Below the pieces are notes generated by a model, which was not told the DNA's origin, did not search any database, and was given only the letters and a program-made list of their open reading frames with translations. From Brachybacterium squillarum M-6-3 (lineage in GTDB: Bacteria > Actinomycetota > Actinomycetes > Actinomycetales > Dermabacteraceae), in assembly GCF_000225825.1 (NCBI RefSeq), contig NZ_AGBX01000007.1:620001-684000 (forward strand): a DNA stretch of 64,000 nt. The letters are read 5' to 3'. Below are positions 1 through 7,984 of this stretch, one piece after another; the first letter of the stretch is position 1; each line of letters opens with the position of its first letter. Both the position numbers and the translations under genes were made by a program.

Positions 1-1
1 C

Positions 2-1126
2 GTGCGACCGCTGGACAGCGTGCGCTCCTTCAAGGTGAAGCTCGGTGTGCTGGTGGTCACCGTCGTCACCGGCGCCGCGGGGTTCACCTGGTTGGGCAGC
101 GCCGTGGGCCTGACCCCGCTGCTGACGATCCCGGTGGTGGTGCTGACCGCCCTGGTGTTCACCCAGATCATGGCGCGCGGCATGACCTCCCCGCTGCGGG
201 AGATGACCCGGGCCGCGCAGGCGATGGCGCGCGGCGACTACACCCGCCGTGTCCACGCCACCAGCCGCGACGAGGTGGGCCAGCTCGCGGCGGCCTTCAC
301 CACGATGGCGGCGGAGCTGGAGCAGACCGACCGGATGCGCCGCGACCTGGTCGCGAACGTCTCCCACGAGCTGCGCACCCCGGTGGCCGGGCTGCGGGCG
401 CAGTTGGAGAACCTGGTGGACGGCGTGACCGAGCCGGACCCGGCCGCGCTGGAGGTGGCCCTCGCCGAGACGGAGCGGCTCTCCCAGCTGGTGGATCACC
501 TGCTGGACCTCTCCCGGCTGGACGCGGGCGTGGTGGAGCTGGACCTGGAGCGGATCGAGCTGACGCCTTTCCTGCACGAGGTGGTCGATGCGGCCTCCCT
601 CGCCGCCGGTGACCGGGACGTGCGCTGGATCGTCGCCGTGGACCCGCCGGACCTGGAGGCGGTGGCCGATGCGGCCCGTCTGCACCAGGTGATCCACAAC
701 CTGCTGGACAACGCCGCCCGCCACTCCCCCGCCGGCGGACGCATCCACGTGCGCGCCGGAGCCACCGGCGAGGGCGGGGTGCGGATCACGGTGCACGACG
801 AGGGCCCCGGCATCGCCAAGGAGGACCGCGACCGGGTCTTCGAGCGCTTCCAGCGCGGCGGCATCGCCGACAGCTCCGGCGGCACCGGGCTGGGCCTCGC
901 GATCGCCCGCTGGGCGGTGGGGCTGCACGGCGGCGAGATCGAGGTGCTCGACGACCCCCGCGAGGCGCAGGCCCGCAGCGGCCGCTCCTCCCTGATCCGG
1001 GTGACGCTGCCCGGCCCCGAGGAGGAGGCGCACCCCCTGGATCCGGTCGCCGCGGCCGCCGTCGGGATGCTCCCGAGCCGCGACACCGAGGCCCGGGTCT
1101 GGCCCGGCGCCGTGACCCGAACGTGA
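2..1126 (+). CDS. Sensor histidine kinase (5' end outside window)
   Basis: Membrane histidine kinase of a two-component system; the cognate regulator is presumably upstream, outside the window. Seen: two hydrophobic segments (about residues 11-34 and 36-58), a HAMP linker (about 58-110), the phospho-acceptor box SHELRTP with His122, an N box HNLLDNAARHSP (about 233), G1 motif DEGPGIA (about 267) and G2 motif GTGLGLAIA (about 295), all in the normal order. The frame is open to the first base of the window, and the GTG at position 2 has no visible ribosome site, so the true start with an extracellular sensor region is likely further upstream. The C-terminal tail after the ATPase domain is Pro/Ala-rich. 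The signal sensed cannot be told. Confidence 0.9.
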   Translation: MRPLDSVRSFKVKLGVLVVTVVTGAAGFTWLGSAVGLTPLLTIPVVVLTALVFTQIMARGMTSPLREMTRAAQAMARGDYTRRVHATSRDEVGQLAAAFTTMAAELEQTDRMRRDLVANVSHELRTPVAGLRAQLENLVDGVTEPDPAALEVALAETERLSQLVDHLLDLSRLDAGVVELDLERIELTPFLHEVVDAASLAAGDRDVRWIVAVDPPDLEAVADAARLHQVIHNLLDNAARHSPAGGRIHVRAGATGEGGVRITVHDEGPGIAKEDRDRVFERFQRGGIADSSGGTGLGLAIARWAVGLHGGEIEVLDDPREAQARSGRSSLIRVTLPGPEEEAHPLDPVAAAAVGMLPSRDTEARVWPGAVTRT

Positions 1127-1186
1127 CCTCGACCACGACCCGGACCAAGGTCCTGCAGGGCCCGGACCGGACGCTCCGCCCTCGGC

Positions 1187-1192
1187 TAGGGT
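1187..1192 (+). promoter_or_regulatory. Likely -10 element of kgd
   Basis: TAGGGT fits the actinobacterial TANNNT -10 pattern, and transcription would begin near 1199. It overlaps the first in-frame GTG at 1191, which therefore cannot be the kgd start and supports the downstream GTG at 1239. No clear -35 is visible. Confidence 0.4.
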
Positions 1193-1238
1193 GGAGCCAT
1201 CCACATCACCCGACCGCGTGAAGGCTGGCGATCTCCCG

Positions 1239-4200
1239 GTGTCACAGACGACACAGAGCTCCGATTCGTCCCCCACCGGGGATTTCGGACCGAACCAATG
1301 GCTCGTGGACGCGCTCCGCGAGCAATGGCAGCAGGACCCCTCGAGCGTCGACCCCAGCTGGGCCGAGTACTTCGCGGGCAGCACCTCCCCGGAGCCGGAG
1401 ACCGCCCCCTCCGACGACGCCCCCGCCGATCCCGCGCCTGAGCCTGAGCCTGAGCCTGCCCAGGAGGCCGCGCCGGAGCCGGAGCAGACCGCGGAGCCCG
1501 CCGAGAGCTCCGCCCCCCAGACCACCCGCGCGGCCGCCGCCGCGACCCCCGCCGAGAAGGAACCCGCGCCCGTGACCGAGTCCCGCCCGTCCTCCGCGTC
1601 CACCCCCGCCGCCCGCGCGGACGGCGTCTCCACCACCTCGGACCGTCCGGCGAAGGTCCCCACCACCACCTCGCAGATCCCCGCCGTGGAGCTGCGCGAG
1701 CCCGAGGTGCAGAAGCTGCGCGGCCCCGCCGCCGCCGTGGTGCGCAACATGGACGAGTCCCTCAAGGTCCCCACCGCGACCTCGGTGCGCGACGTGCCGG
1801 TGAAGCTGCTGTTCGACAACCGCATCGTCATCAACAACCACCTCAAGCGCCACCGTGCCGGCAAGGTCTCCTTCACCCATCTGATCGGCTGGGCGATGGT
1901 CGAGGCCGTCGCCGAGGTCGGCGACATGAACAACGGCTTCGACGTCGACGACAAGGGCAAGCCCGTGATGCTGGTGCGGGAGGACGTGAATTTCGGCCTC
2001 GCCATCGACATGCCCCGCCCCGACGGCTCCCGCGGCCTGGTGGTCCCCAACATCAAGGCGGCCCAGCGCTTCGACTTCCGCGGCTTCTGGAAGGCCTACG
2101 AGGAGGTCGTCCGCAAGGCCCGCGCCGGCAAGCTCACGATGGACGACTTCACGGGCACCACGGTCTCGCTGACCAACCCCGGCGGCATCGGCACCGTGCA
2201 CTCCATCCCCCGCCTGATGAGCGGCCAGGGCACCATCGTCGGCGTCGGCGCGATGGACTACCCGGCCCAGTTCCAGGGCGCCAGCCAGGCCACCCTCGCG
2301 GATCTCGCCGTCTCCAAGGTCACCACCCTGACCTCGACCTACGACCACCGCATCATCCAGGGCGCCGCCTCCGGCGAGTTCCTGAAGAGGATCGCGGACA
2401 AGCTGCTGGGCAAGGACGGCTTCTACGACCGCGTCTTCACCTCGCTGCGCATCCCCTACCAGCCGGTGCGATGGGTGCAGGACAACCCGCTGACCTTCAC
2501 CCCCTCGGAGCGGCTGGCCCGGGTGATGGACCTGATCCACTCCTACCGCGTGCGCGGCCACCTGATGGCCGACACCGACCCGCTGCAGTACCGGGTACGG
2601 CACCACCCCGACCTCGACGTCGAGTCCTACGGCCTGACCCTGTGGGACCTTGACCGCTCCTTCCCGACCCGCGGCCTGGGCGGCCAGGACGAGATGACCC
2701 TGCGGGACATCCTCGGGGTGCTGCGCGACTCCTACTGCCGCTCCATCGGCATCGAGTACATGCACATCACCGACACCGAGGAGCGCGCCTGGCTGCAGCG
2801 GGAGATGGAGACCCCGCGCACGCCCTTCGACAAGGCCGAGCTCACCCACATCATGGATCGCCTCAACGCCGCCGAGGCCTTCGAGACCTTCCTGCAGACC
2901 AAGTTCGTCGGCCAGAAGCGCTTCTCCCTGGAGGGCGGCGAGTCCGTCATCCCGATGCTCGACGCGGTCCTGGACGCCGCCGCCCACCAGCACCTGGACG
3001 AGGTCTGCATCGGCATGGCCCACCGCGGCCGGCTGAACGTGCTCTCCAACCTGGCGGGCAAGAGCTACGCCCAGATCTTCCAGGAGTTCGAGGGCAACGT
3101 CGGCGCCTCCGTCGGCTCCGGCGACGTGAAGTACCACCTGGGCACCGAGGGCACGTACACCGCCACCGACGGCGAGACCACGAAGGTCTACCTGGCGGCG
3201 AACCCCTCCCACCTGGAGGCCGTGAACCCGGTGCTCGAGGGCATCGTGCGCGCCAAGCAGGACCGCCTGGAGCAGCCCGCGGACTTCCCGGTGCTGCCGA
3301 TCCTGCTGCACGGCGACGCGGCCTTCGCGGGCCAGGGCGTGGTCACCGAGACCCTGAACCTCTCGGAGCTGCGCGGCTACCGCACCGGCGGCACGATCCA
3401 CGTGATCATCAACAACCAGATCGGCTTCACCACGCTGCCGGACTCCTCGCGCTCGTCCTTCTACTCCACGGACGTCGCCAAGTCCACGCAGCTGCCGATC
3501 TTCCACGTCAACGGGGACGACCCGGAGGCCTGCGTGCGGGTCGCCGAGATCGCCTTCCGCTACCGCGAGACCTTCCACCGCGACGTGGTCATCGACATGG
3601 TCTGCTACCGCCGCCGCGGTCACAACGAGGGCGACGACCCCTCGATGACCCAGCCGCAGATGTACCAGCTGATCCAGGGCAAGCCCTCCACCCGCAAGCA
3701 GTACATGGAGGCCCTGATCGAGCGCGGCGAGCTCACCGAGGAGGAGACCGAGGGCCTGGTCGCCAACTTCCAGGACCACCTGGACGAGGCCTTCGCCGCC
3801 ACCCGCGACGACACCGAGCGCCCCCGGGTCGACCCCGACTCGGCGGTGCAGGGCCTGGACCTGCCGGCCTCGCAGCGCTCCACCGAGGTCTCCGGCGGGG
3901 AGGACACCGCCGTGGACGCGGGCGTGCTGGAGCGCATCGGCGCCGCCTACTCCGAGGTTCCCGAGGGCTTCACCGTCCACCCGAAGCTGACGCAGCTCAC
4001 CGCGAAGCGCACCCAGATGTCCACCGAGGGCGGGATCGACTGGGCCTTCGGCGAGCTGCTGGCCTTCGGCTCGCTGCTGATGGAGGGCCGCCGGGTGCGC
4101 CTGGCCGGCCAGGACTCCCGCCGCGGCACCTTCGTGCAGCGTCACAGCGTGCTCATCGACCACGAGACCGGGGAGACCTGGACCCCGCTGATGTACCTCA

Positions 4201-5051
4201 CCGACGGGCAGGCACGCTTCAACGTCTACGACTCCTCGCTCTCGGAGTTCGCGGCGCTGGGCTTCGAGTACGGCTACTCCGTGGAGAGCCCGAACTCGCT
4301 GGTGCTGTGGGAGGCGCAGTTCGGCGACTTCGTCAGCGGCGCCCAGACGATCATCGACGAGTTCATCTCCGCCTCCGAGCAGAAGTGGGGCCAGAACTCG
4401 AGCGTGGTCATGCTGCTGCCGCACGGCTACGAGGGCCAGGGGCCGGACCACTCCTCCGCCCGGATCGAGCGTTTCCTGCAGCTGTGCGCGGAGGAGAACA
4501 TGCGGGTCGCGGCGCCGTCCACCCCGGCGAGCTACTTCCATCTGCTTCGCAAGCAGGCGCTCACCGCGCCGCGCAAGCCGCTGATCGTCTTCACCCCGAA
4601 GTCGATGCTGCGCAACAAGCATGCGGTCAGCCCGGTCGAGGACTTCACCAGCGGCGGCTTCCGCCCGGTGCTGCCCGACACCACGGTCGACCCCGACAAG
4701 GTCACCAAGGTGCTGCTGACCTCCGGGAAGGTGTACTGGGACCTGGTGGCGCGCCGCGAGAAGGAGGGCGCCGAGCACCTGGCGATCGTCCGCCTCGAGC
4801 AGCTCTACCCGCTGCCCGGCGAGGAGCTCTCCGAGGTGCTGTCCGCGTACCCGGACGCCGAGCTCACCTGGGTGCAGGAGGAGCCGGAGAACCAGGGCGC
4901 CTGGAGCTTCATGGCGATGAACCTTCCCGGGGCGATCGGCCGCACCCTGCGGGTGGTGGCCCGGGCGGCCTCGGCCTCCCCCGCCACCGGCTCCGCCACG
5001 GCCCACAAGGCCGAGCAGGAGGACCTGATCCGCCGCGCCATCGGCGGCTGA
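1239..5051 (+). CDS. kgd: Multifunctional 2-oxoglutarate decarboxylase/dehydrogenase E1-E2 fusion
   Basis: TCA-cycle enzyme that decarboxylates 2-oxoglutarate with thiamine diphosphate and, with external E2/E3, forms succinyl-CoA. Seen: an E1-type N-terminal helix (FGPNQWLVDALREQW, about residues 16-30), a 100-residue Pro/Glu/Ala linker, a 2-oxoacid acyltransferase domain (about 156-394) with YDHRIIQG near 369, then a full E1 thiamine enzyme (about 420-1265) with GHNEGDDPSM near 794. There is no lipoyl domain, which is normal for the mycobacterial/corynebacterial Kgd/OdhA class. Length 1270 residues is typical. The start is the GTG at 1239: the upstream GTG at 1191 lies in the -10 element, and the protein from 1239 begins as family members do. 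In known relatives the activity is controlled by the FHA protein GarA/OdhI, not seen here. Confidence 0.95.
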   Translation: MSQTTQSSDSSPTGDFGPNQWLVDALREQWQQDPSSVDPSWAEYFAGSTSPEPETAPSDDAPADPAPEPEPEPAQEAAPEPEQTAEPAESSAPQTTRAAAAATPAEKEPAPVTESRPSSASTPAARADGVSTTSDRPAKVPTTTSQIPAVELREPEVQKLRGPAAAVVRNMDESLKVPTATSVRDVPVKLLFDNRIVINNHLKRHRAGKVSFTHLIGWAMVEAVAEVGDMNNGFDVDDKGKPVMLVREDVNFGLAIDMPRPDGSRGLVVPNIKAAQRFDFRGFWKAYEEVVRKARAGKLTMDDFTGTTVSLTNPGGIGTVHSIPRLMSGQGTIVGVGAMDYPAQFQGASQATLADLAVSKVTTLTSTYDHRIIQGAASGEFLKRIADKLLGKDGFYDRVFTSLRIPYQPVRWVQDNPLTFTPSERLARVMDLIHSYRVRGHLMADTDPLQYRVRHHPDLDVESYGLTLWDLDRSFPTRGLGGQDEMTLRDILGVLRDSYCRSIGIEYMHITDTEERAWLQREMETPRTPFDKAELTHIMDRLNAAEAFETFLQTKFVGQKRFSLEGGESVIPMLDAVLDAAAHQHLDEVCIGMAHRGRLNVLSNLAGKSYAQIFQEFEGNVGASVGSGDVKYHLGTEGTYTATDGETTKVYLAANPSHLEAVNPVLEGIVRAKQDRLEQPADFPVLPILLHGDAAFAGQGVVTETLNLSELRGYRTGGTIHVIINNQIGFTTLPDSSRSSFYSTDVAKSTQLPIFHVNGDDPEACVRVAEIAFRYRETFHRDVVIDMVCYRRRGHNEGDDPSMTQPQMYQLIQGKPSTRKQYMEALIERGELTEEETEGLVANFQDHLDEAFAATRDDTERPRVDPDSAVQGLDLPASQRSTEVSGGEDTAVDAGVLERIGAAYSEVPEGFTVHPKLTQLTAKRTQMSTEGGIDWAFGELLAFGSLLMEGRRVRLAGQDSRRGTFVQRHSVLIDHETGETWTPLMYLTDGQARFNVYDSSLSEFAALGFEYGYSVESPNSLVLWEAQFGDFVSGAQTIIDEFISASEQKWGQNSSVVMLLPHGYEGQGPDHSSARIERFLQLCAEENMRVAAPSTPASYFHLLRKQALTAPRKPLIVFTPKSMLRNKHAVSPVEDFTSGGFRPVLPDTTVDPDKVTKVLLTSGKVYWDLVARREKEGAEHLAIVRLEQLYPLPGEELSEVLSAYPDAELTWVQEEPENQGAWSFMAMNLPGAIGRTLRVVARAASASPATGSATAHKAEQEDLIRRAIGG

Positions 5052-5123
5052 TCGCCCACCGATCATCAGGGCCCCGATCCTTCGGGGGCGCCGGGCGGTT
5101 CGCCCGCCCCGCGCCGCCCCCGT

Positions 5124-5129
5124 TAGAGT
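5124..5129 (+). promoter_or_regulatory. -10 element of SGNH-like gene
   Basis: TAGAGT lies 35 bases before the AGGAGG ribosome site at 5154-5159 and separates this gene from kgd transcription. Confidence 0.4.
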
Positions 5130-5164
5130 GGGGCGATCGTCCGTTCCCGGCCCAGGAGGTCCCG

Positions 5165-5812
5165 GTGCCCGCAGCAGTGCCCCCGTCCGCCCCGTCCGCA
5201 TCCGGCGAGTCGCGGATCCGGATCATCGCGCTCGGCGACGAGCTGCTCGCCGGGGTGGGCGACGCCCGCGCCCTGGGCTGGATCGGCCGCGCCGTGGCCA
5301 GCTCGCAGGGCACCGACTGCCGCCTGGAGCTGTTCCCCGCAGCCCTGCCGGGTGACACCTCGGGCGACCTGGCCGAGCGCTGGGACGCAGACGTGCGGGC
5401 CCGCATGGCCCCCACCTCCGGCGAGGAGCCGATGGAGAACCGCGTGGTGGTGGCCCTGGGTCGCGCCGACGCGGGCGCCGGGCTCTCCCTCGCCCGGGCC
5501 CGGCTGAACCTCGCCAAGGTGCTGGACGGCCTGGAGCGCATGCGCATCCCCGCCTTCGTGGTGGGTCCCCCGCCCGGCAGCGATCCCGAGACCGCCGGAT
5601 CCGTGCGCGAGCTGTCCTCGGCCTTCGCGGACGTCTGCTCGCGCCGCCGCACCCCCTACGTGGACATGGTCTCGGGTCTGGAGGGCCACGAGCAGTGGGA
5701 GGGCGACCTCTCCCGCGCCGTCGGCCAGTACCCGGGGCAGACCGGTTACGGGCTGATGGCCTGGCTGGTGCTGCACGGCGGCTTCGCGGACTGGGCCACC
5801 GGCCGCGGCTGA
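5165..5812 (+). CDS. SGNH/GDSL hydrolase-like protein
   Basis: Small (215 residues) soluble protein resembling SGNH esterases at its N-terminus: beta strand then LGDELLAGVGD at residues 23-33, where Glu replaces the catalytic Ser of the GDS block. Later blocks are also altered: VALGRAD stands where GxND is expected, and no clear DxxH is visible at the C-terminus. It may be a non-catalytic or divergent member. The start is the GTG at 5165, five bases after a perfect AGGAGG. It stands alone between kgd and the bL37 gene. Substrate unknown. Confidence 0.65.
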   Translation: MPAAVPPSAPSASGESRIRIIALGDELLAGVGDARALGWIGRAVASSQGTDCRLELFPAALPGDTSGDLAERWDADVRARMAPTSGEEPMENRVVVALGRADAGAGLSLARARLNLAKVLDGLERMRIPAFVVGPPPGSDPETAGSVRELSSAFADVCSRRRTPYVDMVSGLEGHEQWEGDLSRAVGQYPGQTGYGLMAWLVLHGGFADWATGRG

Positions 5813-5929
5813 GCCCCCGCGCACGGCCGTCCCGCCACGACCGCACCACACCGGGCCGCTCGCCCGCGGCCGGTCCGGCGCGGGTGTGGCAGAATCATCG
5901 GGTTGCCCGGTCGGAGGAAGGAGAGCGTG

Positions 5930-6004
5930 ATGAGCAAGCGTGGACGCAAGCGCAAGTCCCGCCGCAAGAGCGGCGCCAATCACGGCAAGCGCCCCAACGC
6001 CTGA
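5930..6004 (+). CDS. 50S ribosomal protein bL37 (24 residues)
   Basis: A 24-codon gene beginning MSKRGRKRKSRRKSG and ending ANHGKRPNA. About half the residues are Lys or Arg, and the ANHGKRPN ending is the hallmark I recall for bL37, the tiny large-subunit protein first seen in the Mycobacterium smegmatis ribosome. Expression signals are strong: GGAGGAAGGAG at 5913-5923, a -10-like CAGAAT near 5890, and a perfect terminator at 6031-6063. It is too short for usual gene-size cut-offs and is easily missed. The family name is from memory; the gene signals are seen directly. Confidence 0.85.
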   Translation: MSKRGRKRKSRRKSGANHGKRPNA

Positions 6005-6030
6005 GCCGTTCGGCGCCCTCTGGCGTGCGA

Positions 6031-6063
6031 GAAGCCCCCATCCGGGATCCGGATGGGGGCTTC
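6031..6063 (+). terminator. Intrinsic terminator after bL37
   Basis: A 15-bp perfect stem (6031-6045 with 6049-6063) and a 3-base loop, GC-rich, ending in TTC and followed by GTCGTC rather than a T-run. It sits between the bL37 gene and the convergent rsrA, so it may serve both directions. Confidence 0.75.
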
Positions 6064-6114
6064 GTCGTCGGCGGGGACACAGGCGGCGCCGCGGCGCCTT
6101 CCTGTGGGGCGGGC

Positions 6115-6465
6115 TCAGGCCTCGCCGCGCGCCGACCAGGTGGTGCTCGAGGAGCGGGTCACGGTCACGGAGCCCCCCTCCCCGTCGACCGTGGTGCGGG
6201 TGACGCTCACGGTGCGGCACTGAACGGCGATCCGTTCGCGCAGCGAGGGCGGGGCGTTCTCGGTGCAGCTGCGCCGCACCAGCTCCTTGAGCCGGCGCAG
6301 CCGCTCGACCTCGTCGGCGCACTCCGGGCAGTCCTCGGCGTGGCGGCTCATCCGCTCCACCATCTCGGCGGGCAGCTCCCCGTCCAGCGCCTCCTGCAGG
6401 CCGTAGCGCAGGTCGCGCCGCGCGCCGTCCGTCTCGCCCCGGGTCTCCGGGTCCTGGTTGCTCAT
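6115..6465 (-). CDS. rsrA: Anti-sigma factor RsrA (zinc, thiol-redox switch)
   Basis: A 116-residue ZAS-family anti-sigma factor that holds SigR in the reduced cell and releases it on disulfide formation. Seen: the zinc/redox motif H42-x3-C46-x2-C49 (RHAEDCPEC). A further Cys lies C-terminal to it (SCTENAP), as in Streptomyces RsrA. The ATG overlaps the sigR stop codon as ATGA (6462-6465), so the two proteins are translationally coupled. The C-terminal 40 residues are Thr/Ser/Val-rich and have no recognised motif. Confidence 0.88.
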   Translation of the reverse strand: MSNQDPETRGETDGARRDLRYGLQEALDGELPAEMVERMSRHAEDCPECADEVERLRRLKELVRRSCTENAPPSLRERIAVQCRTVSVTRTTVDGEGGSVTVTRSSSTTWSARGEA

Positions 6466-7178
6466 CGGTCCTCCTCGGGGGCCGCGGCGGCCCCGACGTG
6501 CTCGTCCTCGCCGCGGAGGTAGCCGCTGGCGAGGGCGTGGTCGGCCAGCAGCTCCCGCAGCTGGCGCCGCCCGCGGTGCAGGCGGGACATCACGGTCCCG
6601 ATCGGCGTCTCCATGATCTCGGCGATCTCCTTGTAGGCGAAGCCCTCGACGTCCGCGAGGTACACCGCCATCCGGTAGTCCTCCCGCAGCTGGGCCAGGG
6701 CGTCCTTCACCGCGGAGTCCGGCAGCGCGTCCAGCGCCTCGGTCTCCGCGGAGCGCAGCCCCCGGCTGCTGTGGGACTCGGCCTCCGCCAGCTGCCAGTC
6801 CTCCACGTCCTCGCTCCAGGACTCCTGGGGCCGCCGCTGCTTCTGGCGGTAGGTGGAGATGTAGCTGTTGGTCATGATCCGGTACAGCCAGGCGCGCATG
6901 TTGGTGCCGGGCGTGAAGCGCTCGGAGGCGCGGAAGGCCTTCATGAAGGTCTCCTGCACCAGGTCCTCGGCGTCCTGGGGGTTGCGGGTCATGCGCAGGG
7001 CGCCCCCGTACAGCGAGTCCAGGTGGGACAGCGCCTCGGCCTCGAAGTCGAAGTCGGGCGCGTCCGGGGCCTCGGGGGCGGGGACCGCGGTGGGCGGGGC
7101 GGGATCGGTCGGGCTCATCGCCCCCCAACCTACGCCAGCGCCGGGCGCGGGCGCCGGTGGTGCGGCCGTGGCGGTCAT
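6462..7178 (-). CDS. sigR: ECF sigma factor SigR (thiol oxidative stress)
   Basis: ECF sigma factor of 238 residues. Region 2 spans about 47-115 ([33 protein letters not shown]) and region 4 about 150-212 ([26 protein letters not shown]). The Ala/Pro-rich first 40 residues are an extension. The start at 7178 has an AGGAG six bases upstream; a second ATG at 7118 (MSPTDP) is possible and recalls the long and short SigR forms of Streptomyces. It is followed by rsrA with a four-base overlap. It is preceded by a SigR-type promoter (7303-7329) and by an 8-bp tandem repeat in the presumed leader (7193-7272). Confidence 0.9.
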   Translation of the reverse strand: MTATAAPPAPAPGAGVGWGAMSPTDPAPPTAVPAPEAPDAPDFDFEAEALSHLDSLYGGALRMTRNPQDAEDLVQETFMKAFRASERFTPGTNMRAWLYRIMTNSYISTYRQKQRRPQESWSEDVEDWQLAEAESHSSRGLRSAETEALDALPDSAVKDALAQLREDYRMAVYLADVEGFAYKEIAEIMETPIGTVMSRLHRGRRQLRELLADHALASGYLRGEDEHVGAAAAPEEDR

Positions 7179-7192
7179 CGACGCTCCTGTCC

Positions 7193-7272
7193 GGGTTCGT
7201 GGGTTCGTGGGTTCGTGGGTCTGTGGGTCTGTGGGTCTGTGGGTCTGTGGGTCTGTGGGTCGGTGGGTCCGC
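7193..7272. repeat. 8-bp tandem repeat array in the sigR leader
   Basis: Plus-strand units: GGGTTCGT three times (7193-7216), GGGTCTGT five times (7217-7256), then the degenerate units GGGTCGGT and GGGTCCGC. In the sigR direction the unit reads ACAGACCC. The array begins four bases upstream of the sigR ribosome-binding site (AGGAG complement at 7184-7188) and lies downstream of the predicted promoter, so it would be transcribed as leader RNA. Confidence 0.9.
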
Positions 7273-7302
7273 GGGCTGCGCGGATCGTGGTCCGTGGGGT
7301 GC

Positions 7303-7329
7303 AACGTCCGCGCCCTCCCGCGTGTTCCC
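7303..7329 (-). promoter_or_regulatory. SigR-type promoter driving sigR
   Basis: Read on the minus strand: GGGAAC, exactly 18 bases, then GTT. This fits the SigR/SigH-class consensus GGAAY-N18-GTT and implies autoregulation. The leader from here to the sigR start would be about 115 bases and contain the whole repeat array. Confidence 0.65.
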
Positions 7330-7413
7330 CGCGCGGTAGGGTGGCCCCGGGTGAGGGAGGTCTCCTCGCGGGGCCACCCCACCGACATCCCGCACCGACA
7401 ACGTGAGGACGCC

Positions 7414-7980
7414 ATGTCTCTGGTCCGCCGCATCGCCCGCCCCCTGCTCGCCGCCCCCTTCATCCTCGAGGGCGTCCGGTCGTTCCGTCAGCCCGCGCGC
7501 CAGATCGACGTCGCCCCCACCGCCTTCGAGAAGGCGGACTCCGTGCTGGCCGAGTCCTCCGCCCCGGGCTTCGTGAACGTGCGCACCATCGTGCGCGGCA
7601 CCGCCGCGGTCACCATCGGCGCCGGCGTCCTGTACGCCACCAACCGCGCCCCCCGTGTCGCCGCCGCGACCCTGCTGGTCACCAGCTCCGTCGGCTGGGC
7701 CGGCCGCAAGAAGATCTGGGAGCTCTCCGGCGAGGAGCGCATCCAGGAGCTGCAGTCGATGCTGGTGGACGCCGGCCTGCTGGGCGGCATGCTGCTGGCC
7801 GCGGTGGACCACGACGGCAAGCCCTCCGTCGGCTACCGCGTGAACAAGTTCGTCGAGCGCAGCCAGAAGGCCGCCGAGAAGAAGCAGCGCCAGCTCGAGA
7901 AGAAGGCCTCCGCTGTGGAGAAGAAGGCGAAGGGCACGTCGAAGGACGTGCAGAAGAAGATCGCCGCCCAGCAGGCCTGA
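7414..7980 (+). CDS. DoxX-family membrane protein
   Basis: A 188-residue protein with the DoxX fold pattern: hydrophobic segments around residues 8-24 ([17 protein letters not shown], typical N-terminus), 55-75, 80-98 and 115-130, then a cytoplasmic tail made almost entirely of Lys/Glu/Ala (about 147-188) likely to be helical. DoxX proteins are poorly understood; some work with SodA and a rhodanese in redox stress, which would fit its position divergent from sigR. GAGG lies before the ATG. It is followed after four bases by aroA. Confidence 0.8.
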   Translation: MSLVRRIARPLLAAPFILEGVRSFRQPARQIDVAPTAFEKADSVLAESSAPGFVNVRTIVRGTAAVTIGAGVLYATNRAPRVAAATLLVTSSVGWAGRKKIWELSGEERIQELQSMLVDAGLLGGMLLAAVDHDGKPSVGYRVNKFVERSQKAAEKKQRQLEKKASAVEKKAKGTSKDVQKKIAAQQA

Positions 7981-7984
7981 GCCG

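Noticed and set aside
1438-1458. GAGCCT hexamer repeats
   Set aside because: They lie in the kgd linker and encode a Glu-Pro run normal for such linkers.
1242-5201. 1319-codon open frame antisense to kgd
   Set aside because: The composition is Leu/Val/Gly/His-rich without domains, and the plus strand carries a complete enzyme. A high-GC codon-position artefact.
7193-7272. Tandem repeat considered as CRISPR array
   Set aside because: Units are eight bases without spacers, and no cas gene is near.
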